64,000 nt of DNA from Aureococcus anophagefferens. Taxonomy: Eukaryota > Sar > Pelagophyceae > Pelagomonadales > Pelagomonadaceae. Position 1 is the stretch's first letter. Each line of letters opens with the position of its first letter. Location of the stretch: NCBI RefSeq assembly GCF_000186865.1, contig NW_008705563.1, positions 953,070 through 1,017,069 of the forward strand, given 5' to 3'. Both the position numbers and the translations under genes were made by a program. The notes beneath the pieces were generated by a model that was not told the DNA's origin, searched no databases, and worked only from the letters and a program-made list of their open reading frames with translations. This document shows, piece by piece, positions 37,301 through 48,546 of this stretch.

Positions 37301-40300
37301 GTCAAACATTTAACCGGACTTCAATGTGAGCGTACGCGACAGTTTCGACGCAACTTCGGCTTTGCTTCGAGAAGAGCAATCGATTCGTCCAAAAATCAGC
37401 CGTCCAACAACCAGTAATTGACTTCGGCACAGGTCAACCCGGCCTTCGCGGACAAGCCCTGCAACGAGCTACGCATCGCCCTCGTCCGCGGCCGCAACCT
37501 GGCGATCAAGGATAAGGCCGTGCTCTTCGGCGCCGGGTCCAGCGACCCGCGCGCGCGGTTCCAGATCACGGGGACGAAGCGCCTGAAGTGCAAATCGAAG
37601 ACGATCAAGAAGTCGCTGGACCCGTCCTGGCGCGAGACGTTCTCCCTCGAGCTGCCGGAGGGCGAGTACATGGAGGGCGAGACGAAGATCGACTTCGGCG
37701 CCAACGGGCCCATTTTGGAGGTCACGATCGAGGACGTCGACGAGCTCACGAGCGCGGACTTCATGGGCGAGCTCAACATCCCCCTGGAGCCCCTGAAGAA
37801 GCAGCGCACGCGCGCCTGGCACCCGCTCCAGGCCGACGCCGAGGGCAAGCACAAGAGCTCGAACGTCTGCGGCGAGGTGGAGCTCGTGCTGTATTGGACG
37901 TACAACGAAGCGCTCGACTTCGACCCGTTTCTGGAGGAGGACGTGTTCCCGGAGAAGCCGTCCAACGAGCTGCGCATCGGCCTCGCCCAGGGCCGGAACC
38001 TCGCCATCAAGGATAAGGACCTCTTCGGGTCCGGCGGGTCCAGCGACCCGCGCGTGATCTTCACGGTCGACGGCACGGAGCTGAAGGCGACGTCGACCTG
38101 CAAGAAGAAGACGCTGAACCCGCGGTGGAAGGAGATCTTCGTGTTGCCCTACACGCGGGGGCCCGAGGATTCGCAGCCGCCCTTTCTGACGGTGACCTGC
38201 GAGGACGTCGACGAATTGACGTCCGCGGACTTCATGGGCCGCGTCCAGATCGAGCTCGACCCGCTTCTGGACCACAAGCGCTCGCGGGCCTGGCACGCGC
38301 TGCAGGCGAAGAGCGACGCGAAGACGTCGTCGAACATCGCCGGCGACCTGGACATCGTGCTGCAGTGGCACTATAATCCGGCGCACGACTTCGACCCGTT
38401 CCCGGACGACGAGCTCGGCGCGGACAAGGACGCGCTCTACGCGGACAAGGCGCCCAACGAGCTGCGCTTGGCCTTGGTCCAGGGCCGGGGCCTCGCCATC
38501 AAAGACAAGAATCTCCTATCCAAGGGCGGGAGCAGCGACCCCTTCGTCAAGTTCGAGGTGACGGGCGGCGACTACGCCGCGAAGCCGTTCAAGTCGTCGA
38601 TCAAGAAGAAGACGCTGCAGCCCGTCTGGCGCGAGATCTTCCAGGTGCCGCTCAAGCAGGACGCCGAGCAGGACAACCCCGTCGTCGATGTCACGGTGTA
38701 CGACCACGACGAGGTGTCGTCGCCGGATTTCATGGGCCGGTGCGCGATCAACGTCGAGGAGTTGAAGGCGACGAAGAAGGCCGCGCGCGTCTGGCACGCG
38801 CTCCTGCCGGAGGAAGGCAAGAGCGACAACGTCACGGGCGACGTCGAGATCATCGCGCAGTGGTGGTACAACCCGGCTTTGGACTTCGATCCGTTTTTAG
38901 AGCCGGACGACCACCCCGACGAAGCGCCCAACGAGCTACGGGTCGCCTTGGTCGCCGGCCGCGACCTCGCCATCAAAGACAAGAACCTCCTATCAAAGGG
39001 CGGCACGAGCGACCCGCGCGCGACGTTCAAGGTGTCCGGCACGGAACTCGAGTGCCAGTCGACGACGAAAGAGAAGTCTTTGAATCCGCGGTGGTGCGAG
39101 GTCTTCGCCATGCCCTACACGCCGGGCAGCGAGCACGAGAACCCGCCGTTCCTCGACGTCATCCTCGAGGACGTCGACGCCATGTCCGCCGCGGACTTCA
39201 TGGGCCGCGTGAAGGTCGAACTGACGCCGCTCAAGGACCACAAGCGCCTCCGCAAGTGGTTCCCGCTCCAGGCCGACGCCGAGGATACGAAATCGAAAGC
39301 CTCGTCGAACGTCACGGGCGAGCTCGAACTCATCGTCCAGTGGCGCTTCAACAAGGAGCTGCAGTTTTCGCCGTTCGACGACGTCCCGGACGAGCCGATC
39401 CCCGCGGGCAAGACGCCCAACGAGCTGCGCGTCGCCCTCGTCCAGGCGCGGCGCCTGGCGATCAAGGATAAGGCCCTGCTCGGGACGGGCGGCTCGTCGG
39501 ACCCCGTGGCGCGCTTCGAGATCGGCGACCTCAAGTTCGAGTCGACGGTCTTACGGAAGACGCTGAACCCCGTCTGGCAGCAGGCCTTCGCCAAGCCGCT
39601 GGGCGCGTCCGACGCGGGGGAGGCGCCGAGCCTGACCGTCGTCATGGAGGACTGGGACGAGGTCACGAGCCGCGACTTCATGGGCCAGTGCGCGGTGGAC
39701 CTCGGCCCCTGGCTCGCGGACCCGTCGACGAAGCCGCTCCGGAGCTGGTACCTCCTGGACCTGAGCGACGGCAAGAAGACGCACAACGTCTCGGGCGAGG
39801 TGGAGCTCATCGTCCAGTGGCGGTGGAACCCGGCTTTGGATTTCGAGCCGCACTCAAAACGGCGTCCGACGAGTGTATTACGAGAGGCGAGAGATACTAC
39901 TTCGATCGGAACCGTCTCTCCCGAAACGTTTCGATATCCGCGACTCACCCGTCTTTCGCGCGCAGGTTCAAGGACTCCGACGGCACGCCCGGGAAGGCGC
40001 CGAACGCGCTCCGCATCGGCCTCGGCTCGGGCCGCGACCTCGCCGTCAAGGACAAGGCTTTACTATACGGCGAGGGCAGCAGCGACCCGCGCTGCGTCTT
40101 CGACATCGTCTACGCGGCGGAGACGACGGCGTCCACCAAAGTCAAGAGCGCGACGCAGAAGAAGACGCTGAACCCGAGCTGGCGCGAGGTGCTCGAGCTC
40201 GAGGTCGACGACGCGTCCGCGTCGCTCCGCTGCGTCTGCGAGGACGTCGACGAATTGACGAGCGCGGACTTCATGGGGGAGTTTTTGGTGCCCCTGGCGG

Positions 40301-43300
40301 ACCTGCCGGACCAGAAGGTCACGAAGAAGTGGTACGCGCTGGGCAAGAGCGACAAGCACAAGTCGGACAACATCTCGGGCGACGTCGAATTGGTGCTCCA
40401 GTGGTACTACGACGAGAAGCTCGACTTCGACGCGTTCCCGGACGTCGACGACTCGGGCAAGCCGCCGAACGAGCTCTGCGTCGGCGTCTTCAAGGCGCGG
40501 AATTTAGCGATCAAGGATAAGAACCTCGTCACGAAGAACTCGAGCGACCCCTTCGTCGAGCTGTCCGTCGCGGGCACGACGGTGACGCGGAAGACCAAGG
40601 TGAAGAAGCAGACGCTCGACCCCGTGTGGAAGGAGCAGTTCACGCTGCCGTTCTCCGCGGAGCGCCCGGAGGGGTCGCCGCCGCCGGAGCTCGTCGTCAC
40701 GTGCCTCGACTGGGACGAGATCAGCGCGCCGGACCACATGGGCGAGGCGCGCGTGCCCCTCGGCGACTGCTGCCTCTCGTGCCCGCGGAGGGCAAGTCCG
40801 AGAACGTCGCCGGCGAGGTCTGCGTCGTGGTGTGCTGGCGCTACGACCCGGCGCGCGACTTCTCGCCGTCGAAACCCGGCGTCCGACGAGTGTATTACGA
40901 GAGGCGAGAGATACTACTTCGATCGGAACCGTCTCTCCCGAAACGTTTTGATATCCGCGACTCACCCGTCTTTCGCGCGCAGATTCGACGACGACGACGC
41001 GGCGGAGCACGCGGGCAAGGAGCCCAACGAGCTGCGCATCGGCCTGTTCCAGGCCACGGGCCTGGCCATCAAGGATAAGAACCTCCTCTCGAAGGGCGGC
41101 TCGTCGGACCCGCGCGTGACGTTCACGGTCCCCGGCACGCACCTCAAGGCCGTGTCGGCCTGCAAGAAGAAGACGCTCGACCCCGTCTGGAAGGAGGTGC
41201 TCGTGCTGCCGCTGCCCCGGGGCCCGACGCCGGAGCCGCCGCGGCTCGTGGGCCACTGCGAGGACGTCGACGAGGTCACGAGCGCGGACTCCATGGGCGA
41301 GTTCAGCGTCGACCTCGGCCCGCTCCAGGACCGCAAGGTCCGGCGCATCTGGGGCAAGTTGGCCAAGGGCGAGAAGGACAAGTCCGACAACATCTCGGGC
41401 GACGTCGAACTCGTGCTCCAGTGGCGCTACAATCCCCGGCTCGACTTCTCGCCGTCGGAATCCGGTGTCCGACGAGCCGTCTCTCCCGAAACGTGTTGAT
41501 ATCCGCGACTCGCCCGTCTTTCGCGCGCAGGTTCGGCGACTTCGTCGACGAGCACCCGGACGAGGCGCCCAACGAGCTGCGCATCGCGCTGATTCGCGGG
41601 ACGGGCCTCGCGATCCACGACAAAAACTTGCTAAGCGCTGGCGGCTCGTCGGACCCGCGCTGCGTCATCGCGGTCGACGGCGTCAAGAAGCCCTTCAAGA
41701 GCAAGAGCATCACGAAGTGCCTGGAGCCCGTCTGGCACGAGCAGTTCGTCCACGCGCTCGAGGTGCCCGCGGCGGGGTCGCCGACGCTGACGCTGACGTG
41801 CGAGGACGTGGACCTCGGCGGCGTCAAGTGCGACTTCATGGGCGGCTTCACGCTGGACCTCGAGGCCTACAAGGACCACAAGATCCAACGCAGCTGGCAC
41901 GCGCTGGGGCCGCTCGAAGGGAAGAAGAACGGCGACATCTCGGGACATATCGAACTCGCGGTGCAGTGGTGGCATAATCCGGTGACCGCATTCGACCCGT
42001 TCCCTGGCGACGACTCGCACCCGGACAAGCCGCCCAACGAGCTGCGCATCGGCCTGAGCCGCGCGCGGGACCTGGCCATCAAGGACAAGAACCTCCTATC
42101 CAAGGGGGGCTCGAGCGACCCGCGGTTCACGTTCTCCGTGGCGGGCACCCATTTGAAGGCCGTGTCGACGTGCCAGAAGAAGACGCTGGAGCCGTCGTAC
42201 AAGGAGGTCTTCGAGGTGCCCCTGCCGACGGGGCCCGAGGGCACGACGTGGGAGCTGCTCTGCGTCTGCGAGGACGTCGACGAGATCACGTCCGCGGACT
42301 TCATGGGCTCCGTGGCCGTGCCCCTCGAGCCCCTCAAGGACCACAAGGTGACGAAGCAGTGGTATACATTAGATAAGGCCGGCGGCAAGAGCGACAACAT
42401 CTCGGGCGAGGTCGAGCTCGTTCTTCAGTGGCGGTATAATCCGGACCTCGATTACGATCCGCATTTCCCAGCGTCTGACGAGTGTATTACGAGAGGCGAG
42501 AGATACTACTTCGATCGGAACCGTCTCTCCCGAAACGTGTTGATATCCGCGACTCACCCGTCTTTCGCGCGCAGGTTCTCCGCGGAAAACGAGGACTACG
42601 CCGGCAAGGAGCCCAACGAGCTACGCATCGCCGCCGTCCAGGCGCTGGGCCTGGCCATCGCCGACAAGAATCTACTCTCGGCGGGCGGGAGCAGCGACCC
42701 GTTCCTGCGGTTCACGATCCCGGAGATGGCGACGCTCAAGGCGTTCAAGACGCACGTCAAGAAGAATAGCCTGGACCCGTCGTGGCACGAGCAGTTCGCC
42801 AAGGCCGTCTGCCCGCCGAAGGAGGGATCGCTGACGCTCCAGGTCGACTGCGAGGACTGGGACGAGATCTCCGCGGCCGACTTCATGGGCCGCGCGACGA
42901 TCGATCTGGCGCCGTTCAAGGACCAGAAGATCTCGCGGAAGTGGTACGAGCTGAAGCCGGCGGAGGGGAAGAAGGGCGACGTCAGCGGCCACGTCGAGCT
43001 CATCGTCCAGTGGCGCCACGACCCGGCCCTCGCCTTCGAGCCCTTCTCCGAGGATAAGCAGAAGGACAAGGAGCCGAACGAATTGCGCGTCGGCCTCTTC
43101 CGCGCGCGCGACCTGTGCATCCGCGACAAGAACCTGCTCTCCAAGGGCGGCAGCAGCGACCCGCGGGCGACGCTCTCCATCGTCGGCAGCGAGCAACATG
43201 CCAAGTCGACGTGCAAGAATAAGACGCTGGAGCCGCTCTGGAAGGAGACGTTCGCGTTTCCGCTGCCGCTCATGGGCGACGGCTTCCCCGCGCCGGAACT

Positions 43301-46300
43301 CCGGGTCCAGCTCGACGACGTCGACACCGTGGCGATGAGCGACAACCACATGGGCGAGTTCACGGTGCCCCTCGCGTCCCTCGCGACGGATCGGAGCATC
43401 TCGCGGTCGTGGTACGTCCTCGAGAAAGGCGCGTCCAAGTCCGACGTCTCCGGCGACGTGGAGCTCGTGCTGCAGTGGCGCTATAATCCGGACCTCGACT
43501 ACGATCCGCATTTCCCGGCGTCCGACGAGTGTATTACGAGAGGCGAGGCGAGAGATACGACTTCGATCGACGGGTTTATTCGGCGGCGGCGCGGTCCGGG
43601 CGGGGACGCCCGGGTGCGCGGCGCGGCACTACTTGCTCTCCGCGGACGCCCGGCGCGCGCGGCTCTGGGCCGGGACGCCCGGCGGACGCGGCTGCGCGCC
43701 GAGGCGCGGCGGCGCGGTGCCCGAAATGGCCGCCTCCTCGCTGGCCACGAGGGGCGCCAAGACCACCACCACCTGCCGCCGCCGACGAAGGCCGCCTCCG
43801 GCGGCGATCTGCCACGCCGCCGACGATCGGAACCGTCTCTCCCGAAGCGTGTTGATCTCCGCGACTCACCCGTCTTTCGCGCGCAGGTTCGACGAACCCG
43901 TGGAGTATCCCGACGAGGAGCCCAACGAGCTGCGCGTCGCCGTCGCGCGGGGCCGCGGGTTGAAGATCATGGATAAGAACCTGCTCTCGAAGGGCGGGTC
44001 GTCGGACCCCATGGTCACCCTCGCCCTGAGCTGCTCGACCATAAAACGCAAGACCCACGTCAAGACGAAGACCCTCGAGCCCGTCTGGAACGAGCAGTTC
44101 GTCTGGGCCGCGAGCCCGCCGTCGTCGGGGCTTGCGCCGACGCTGCAACTCGACGTCGCGGACTACGACCAGCTGTCCAAGGCGGACCCCATGGGCTCCG
44201 TCACCGTCGACCTCGGGCCCTTCGCCGAGGCCAAGGGCCAGCCAACCAAAAAATGGTTCGCGCTGGACGGCGGCGACGGCGCCATCTTGCTGGTCATCCA
44301 GTGGCGCCACAGCCCCGCGAACGACTGGCGGCCGTTCAGCGCCAAGGACAAGTTCCCGGGCAAGCCGCCCAACGAGCTGCGCATCGGGTTGAGCCAGGGC
44401 CGCGAGCTGGCGGTCATGGATAAGAACCTGCTCTCCAAGGGCGGCTCCAGCGACCCCTTCGTGAATTTCGCGCTCGAGGGGACGGCCGTCAAGTTCGCGT
44501 CCGGCGTCGTCAAGAAGTCGCTGGACCCCGTCTGGCGCGAGATCTTCCTCCAGCCGCTGCCTCTCATTCCCGGCGAGCCCGTGCCGAAATTGACGGTCGC
44601 GTGCCTGGACCACGACGACCTGTCGAAGAGCGACCCCATGGGCCACTTCGCGGTGGATATCGAACCGCTCAAGGACCACAAGATCTCCAAGCAGTGGTAC
44701 GCGCTCGAGGGCGGGTCCGGCGAGATCGAGCTCATCGTCCAGTGGTACCACAACCCGGACCTGGCCTACGACCCCTTTGAAGAAGTAGAAGAAAAGTGGC
44801 GGGGCAAGGCGCCGAACGAGCTCTGCGTCGCCGTGAGCCAGGGCCGGAACCTCGCCATCAAGGACCACAACCTGCTCTCCAAGGGCGGCACGTCGGACCC
44901 CCGCGCGACGCTGACGGTCACGGGCGGCTCATCTGTCGAAAAGGACGAGACCTTCGTCCACAAGACGAAGTCCCTGAAAAAGACGCTGAACCCGCGATGG
45001 CGCGAGGTCTGGAAGGTGCCGCTGTCCGCGGGCGGCGACGGCGACGGCCCGCCGACGCTCCACTGCCTCGTCGACGACGTCGACGAGATCACTTCCGCCG
45101 ACTTCATGGGCAGCATCGCGCCCCTGGACCTCGCGCCGCTCGCGGACATGAAGATCTGCCGCAAGTGGTTCGACCTCGCGTCGACGGATTCGCTGGACCC
45201 GAAGAAGACGTCCAAGGACGTCCACGGCGACGTGGAGCTCGTCGTGCTCTGGCGCTACAACCCCGACCTCGACTGGGACCCGTTCGACCGCGACGCGCCG
45301 ACGCCGACGGAGAGCCCCAACGAGCTCCGCGTCGCCGCGTTCCGCGGGCGACGGTTGGCCATCAAAGACAAGAACGTCTTCTCCAAGGGCGGCGCGTCGG
45401 ACCCGCGCCTCACGTTCGAGGTCCACCACGGCGGCGCCAACCAGCTCAAGCCCTTCCAGACCAAGGCCTGCAAGGCGACGCTGAACCCCGTCTGGAAGGA
45501 GCAGTTCGTGAAACCGCTCCGCGTCGAGGACGTCGGCGACGGCGCGACGCTCGAGGTCGCCTGCGAGGACAGCGACGCGCTGTCGAAGGCCGACCCCATG
45601 GGCTCCTTCAAGATCGACCTGACGCCCCTGGCCAAGGACCAGAAGGTGGACCAGCGCTGGCGGAAGCTCGAGGGCGACGGCGCCGAGGGCTCCGTCGAAC
45701 TCTTGGTGCAGTGGTGGCACAACCCGAGCCGCCACGCCAAGGAGCTCGACGCCGACGCGCGGCGCAAGCAAAAGGCCGAGGACGACGCGCGGCGGAAGCG
45801 CCTCGAGGAGGAGGAGGCGAAGCGCAAGGCCGAGGAGGCCGCGAAGCGCAAGAAGGCGCTCGAGGACGCGGAGCGGCGGCGGCGCGAGAAGGAGGAGGCG
45901 GAGCGGCGGCGCAAGGCCGAGGAGGCCGAGGCCGCGCGCCTCGCCGCGGAGGAGCGCGAGCGCAAGCGCCTCGAGGACGAGCGGCGGAAGCGGGAGGAGG
46001 ACGAGCGGCGGCGGAAGGCGCGCGAGGAGGCGGAGCGGAAGCGCAAGGCGGCCTCTAGAGCNNNNNNNNNNNNNNNNNNNNNNNNNNNNNNNNNNNNNNN
46101 NNNNNNNNNNNGCGGCGCGCGCCGCCGCCGAGGAGCGGCGCCGCGCCGAGGAGCGCGCGCGGCTCCAGGCCGAGGCGGAGATCCGCGCGCGCGACGCCGC
46201 GCTCGCGCGGAAGCGGCGGCTCGAGGCCGCGGCCAAGGCGCGCCGCGCGGAGGACGAGCGCCTCGCCGCCGACGCCGAGTACCGCGCGGAGCTCGAGGCG

Positions 46301-46504
46301 CGCCGCGCCGCGGCCCTCCAGCGCGCGACGAAGGCGCGCCTCGCGCGCGAGGGCGACGAGGACCGGCGGCGCGAGCGCGCGCTCAAGCGCGCGCTCGCGG
46401 ACGGCTCCCGCAACTGGCAGCCGGACCGCGAGTCGCGCTTCTCGTCCAAGCCCGACGGCTTCGTGTTTCCCGACGACCCGCCGCCGGCGCCGCGGAAGGA
46501 CTAG
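34376..46504 (+). CDS. giant protein with about 21 C2 domains and a coiled-coil tail, seven exons
   Basis: Exons: 34376-37262, 37433-39849, 39966-40867, 40983-41453, 41531-42460, 42575-43507 and 43887-46504, about 3,700 residues. After a Lys-rich start and an acidic Pro/Glu tract come about 21 C2 domains. From the third onward each begins 'NELRVAL' or close, with 'LAIKDKNLLSKGGSSDP' (Ca2+ loop 1), 'KTLDPVWKEVF' and 'CEDVDELTSADFMG' (loop 3), and ends 'W.YNPALDFDPF'. The tail is a long Arg/Glu/Lys coiled coil, ending 'FVFPDDPPPAPRKD'. It resembles multi-C2 membrane tethers (ferlin/synaptotagmin-like) in principle, but this count and layout match no family I know. Two frameshifts (near 35339 and 40770) and a 50-N gap with a frame change interrupt it. 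Intron phases for the last five introns agree (phase 2), supporting one gene. Confidence 0.8.
37271..37432 (+). mobile_element. diverged introner-like element Y (162 bp) in the giant C2 gene
   Basis: Flanks GTCGACGC (37263-37270) and GTCAACCC (37433-37440) match 6 of 8, as expected of an aged target duplication. The intron 37263-37432 is 170 bp, GT donor from the duplication, CACAG acceptor, phase 0. It shares CGATTCGTCCAAAAATCAGC with element X at 9671 and, inverted, with the 192-bp introners. It also holds two copies of a GACTTCAATGT motif. Terminal inverted repeats are degraded (CCGTGCGGAA versus TTCGGCACAG). Confidence 0.75.
39850..39965 (+). repeat. C2-gene repeated intron A (116 bp)
   Basis: Runs from CC|GC to GCGCAG|GTTC between C2 domains 10 and 11. 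The body (GCGTCCGACGAGTGTATTAC ... CTCACCCGTCTTTCGCGCGC) is shared with introns B to E. Phase 2; no GT donor keeps frame here, so a GC donor is needed. Splicing joins Pro to Phe in the 'D-F-x-P-F' linker found at uninterrupted repeats. Confidence 0.8.
40868..40982 (+). repeat. C2-gene repeated intron B (115 bp)
   Basis: CC|GTCGAAA to GCGCAG|ATTC, phase 2, GT-AG, between C2 domains 12 and 13. Nearly identical to intron A in its last 100 bp. Confidence 0.85.
41454..41530 (+). repeat. C2-gene repeated intron C (77 bp, internally deleted)
   Basis: CC|GTCGGAA to GCGCAG|GTTC, phase 2, GT-AG, between C2 domains 13 and 14. Lacks about 38 bp (the GTGTATTACGAG to GGAA part) present in the other copies. 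Retention would hit a stop. Confidence 0.85.
42461..42574 (+). repeat. C2-gene repeated intron D (114 bp, stop-free)
   Basis: Between C2 domains 15 and 16, phase 2. The donor may be CC|GCATTT or, 18 bp further, GC|GTCTGA. The length is a multiple of three with no in-frame stop, so this copy could be retained in mRNA without breaking the protein. Confidence 0.75.
43508..43886 (+). repeat. C2-gene repeated intron E with an inserted ~265-bp segment
   Basis: Same ends as intron D, but the body is split after GATACGACTTCGATC by roughly 265 bp of GC-rich sequence and resumes at GATCGGAACCGTCTCTC. Short CGATCG/GATCG repeats at the joints could be a target duplication. Phase 2. Between C2 domains 17 and 18. 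Confidence 0.75.
46062..46111. other. assembly gap (50 N) in the coiled-coil tail of the C2 gene
   Basis: Fifty N interrupt the Arg/Glu-rich coding repeat. The coiled-coil reading continues beyond the gap in a different frame, so the true gap length is not 50. Confidence 0.99.
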
Positions 46505-46573
46505 CTAGCCGGGGTAATTCGATTCAATTTGAGGCAAGGTGAAGCAACGTTGCACAGGAGCAGCCCACAAGCT

Positions 46574-47467
46574 ATGCTGCTCCTCGCGCTCCTCGCAGCT
46601 CCCGCGCTGGCAGGCTGGCGCGAAGACGTGGCCGAAGCCGCAGCGACTCGCAACGCGACGCGCTTCCACGAGATCGTCGCGCCCGTGGCCTCGCTGGTGA
46701 ATCAGACCTACACGGCGTCCGATGGCTGCACGTATTTTGACCCGGACCACGACCAGTGGGTGCCCGCGCCGTACCACATGAGTTTGAAACACGATCCAGC
46801 GGACGGCGGCATGCGCGCCTTCTTCTTCGAGAGCGGCGCACCGTCGGACGCGGACTACCGGGGCGTCGTCGCGTTTCGCGGCACGGACCTGGGGCCCGGC
46901 GACACGCCGTCGGTCCGCGCGGACGCCTGCGCCGACGCGCTGCTCGCCTTCGAACCCTTGCCGGACTACTGCGTCGATTTTGGCAAGGACGTGCTCGACT
47001 ACTACGAGAGCGCCATCTCGTTCGTCCGCGACCAGGTGCTCGAGGTCCGCGGCGCCGACGCGAACATTTTGTACTCGGGCCACTCGCTGGGCGCGCTCCT
47101 CGCGGCCCTCGTCGTCGAGACGCTGACGCGCGACGGCCAGCGCCCCGTCGCGCTCGTCTTCTCGTCGCCCGGCTTCGACGCGGCCGCCGAGGCTCGCGGT
47201 GTCAACGCGACGATCGCCGAGGACGCGCTCGTCGCGCTCGCGGACGCCAACGACCCCGTGTATTTCATGGCCCGCGGAAACCTGACGGGCGCAACCGCGT
47301 GCACCTTCGCGACCGCCGACGACGAGTCCTGCGACACGTGCTTCGCGCGCGACCCGCACGAGGGCGACGAGGATCCCGCGTGCGTCGCGTGCTTCGAGCG
47401 GCACCACATCTACGGCCACTACCTCCGACTGCTCGCCTCGGAGCCGCTCCCGGACTGCGCATCTTAA
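46574..47467 (+). CDS. secreted class 3 lipase
   Basis: 297 residues with a signal peptide (about 1-13). The nucleophile elbow is G-H-S-L-G at 169-173 (Ser171), preceded by the strand 'ANILYSG', as in Lipase_3 enzymes. 'GVVAFRGTD' (residues 97-105) is the family's oxyanion-strand motif. A likely catalytic Asp is in 'ANDPVYF' and a His lies in the C-terminal 'HHIYGHYLRLL'. Several Cys in the last 60 residues suggest disulfides. Predicted to hydrolyse acylglycerols outside the cell or in an endomembrane space. Starts 69 bp after the C2 gene. Confidence 0.9.
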   Translation: MLLLALLAAPALAGWREDVAEAAATRNATRFHEIVAPVASLVNQTYTASDGCTYFDPDHDQWVPAPYHMSLKHDPADGGMRAFFFESGAPSDADYRGVVAFRGTDLGPGDTPSVRADACADALLAFEPLPDYCVDFGKDVLDYYESAISFVRDQVLEVRGADANILYSGHSLGALLAALVVETLTRDGQRPVALVFSSPGFDAAAEARGVNATIAEDALVALADANDPVYFMARGNLTGATACTFATADDESCDTCFARDPHEGDEDPACVACFERHHIYGHYLRLLASEPLPDCAS

Positions 47468-47514
47468 AGCACTGTGCATATAACTTATATAGGCAGGTCG
47501 AGCGGCCCGCGCCC

Positions 47515-48546
47515 TCAGAGGAAGGACACGGTGACGCGGTAGAGGCGGCGGTGCGGCGTCGCGCCGAAGGCCGTCCAGGTGCCCGGCTCGTCGATGCCGA
47601 CGAGCCGGATCGTCGCGAGCGGGGGCAGGTCGTACTGGTTCTCGAAGTCCGTCTCCGCGGTGCGCACGAGGCTGTGGTGGCCGCCGCCGTCCGGCTCCGC
47701 GCTCTCGAAGCAGACGATGTCGCTGTCCTGGGGCTCGTAGACGACGTCCTCGCTCTCGCCGACGTTGATGACGGGCGCGCAGAAGCCCGCGTCCGTGAGG
47801 CAGCGGTCGCAGGACGACGCCTCGAGCGGCGCGTTCGTGACGAACGTCGCGCCGACGACGGCGTCGGGCCCGAGCGCGGCCCACGCGGCGTCGTGGCGCC
47901 GCAGGCCGTAGGTGCCGTCGAGGTCGTTGTACGCCCGCGGCGCGACGCCCTCGACGGCCGCGCGGCCCTGGAAGGCGCCGTGGAGCAGGTGCGCGGACGC
48001 CGCGAACTCCTCCGCGTTCGCGCCGAAAGCGTCGCCGAGGACGGACTTGAAGTTCGTCATCAGCAGCGTGTAGCCCTCGGCGGCGTCCCGGTCCCAGCCC
48101 CGCGCGAGCTTCCAGTCCACGGAGGCGCGCACGTAGGACACGCTCCGGTCCGGCGCGTACGCGCCGCCCTCGCGCCAGTGCTCCGACAGTTCCTCGCGCA
48201 TCTCGTCCATGCGCGCGAGGTAGGCCCGCTCGTAGGGCTGGCCCGCGATGCTCCGGCGCACCTTGGCGAGCTGGAGGCCGATCCACTCGTCGCGCCAGCC
48301 GCGCCGCGGGCCCGGGCCCACGCGCGCCTCGAGCAATTCCAGCGACCGGAGCGCGCGCGTCGACGCGGCCGCCGGCGGCTTCTGCGCGTGGGTCCGGACC
48401 CAGGGCGCCGACGCGAGGCGCTGGACCGTCGCCTTCCCGGCGGCGCGCCGCGTCGTGTGGGCCACGCGGGCCAGGCGCGCGAGGTCGAAGGCCGTAGAAT
48501 GCGCCATGACGTACTGCAGAACCTCCTCCGGGAGCTGCGACTCCAT
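47515..48546 (-). CDS. F-box-like protein, otherwise unassigned
   Basis: 343 residues. The N-terminus 'LPEEVLQYVMAHSTAFDLARLARVAHTTRRAA' has the spacing of an F-box (L-P-x-E ... L-x-x-L-x-x-V/C). The rest includes 'YVRASVDWKLARGW', 'CDRCLTDAGFC' and a C-terminal 'RRLYRVTVSFL' strand without a known repeat. It may recruit a substrate to an SCF ligase. Its stop is 47 bp from the convergent lipase stop. Confidence 0.6.
   Translation of the reverse strand: MESQLPEEVLQYVMAHSTAFDLARLARVAHTTRRAAGKATVQRLASAPWVRTHAQKPPAAASTRALRSLELLEARVGPGPRRGWRDEWIGLQLAKVRRSIAGQPYERAYLARMDEMREELSEHWREGGAYAPDRSVSYVRASVDWKLARGWDRDAAEGYTLLMTNFKSVLGDAFGANAEEFAASAHLLHGAFQGRAAVEGVAPRAYNDLDGTYGLRRHDAAWAALGPDAVVGATFVTNAPLEASSCDRCLTDAGFCAPVINVGESEDVVYEPQDSDIVCFESAEPDGGGHHSLVRTAETDFENQYDLPPLATIRLVGIDEPGTWTAFGATPHRRLYRVTVSFL

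Noticed and set aside
39870..43880. A repeated peptide 'ERYYFDRNRLSRNV' between C2 domains, apparently a conserved linker.
   Set aside because: It is read-through of introns A, B, D. Frames on either side only agree if these segments are removed (except D, which is in frame by length).
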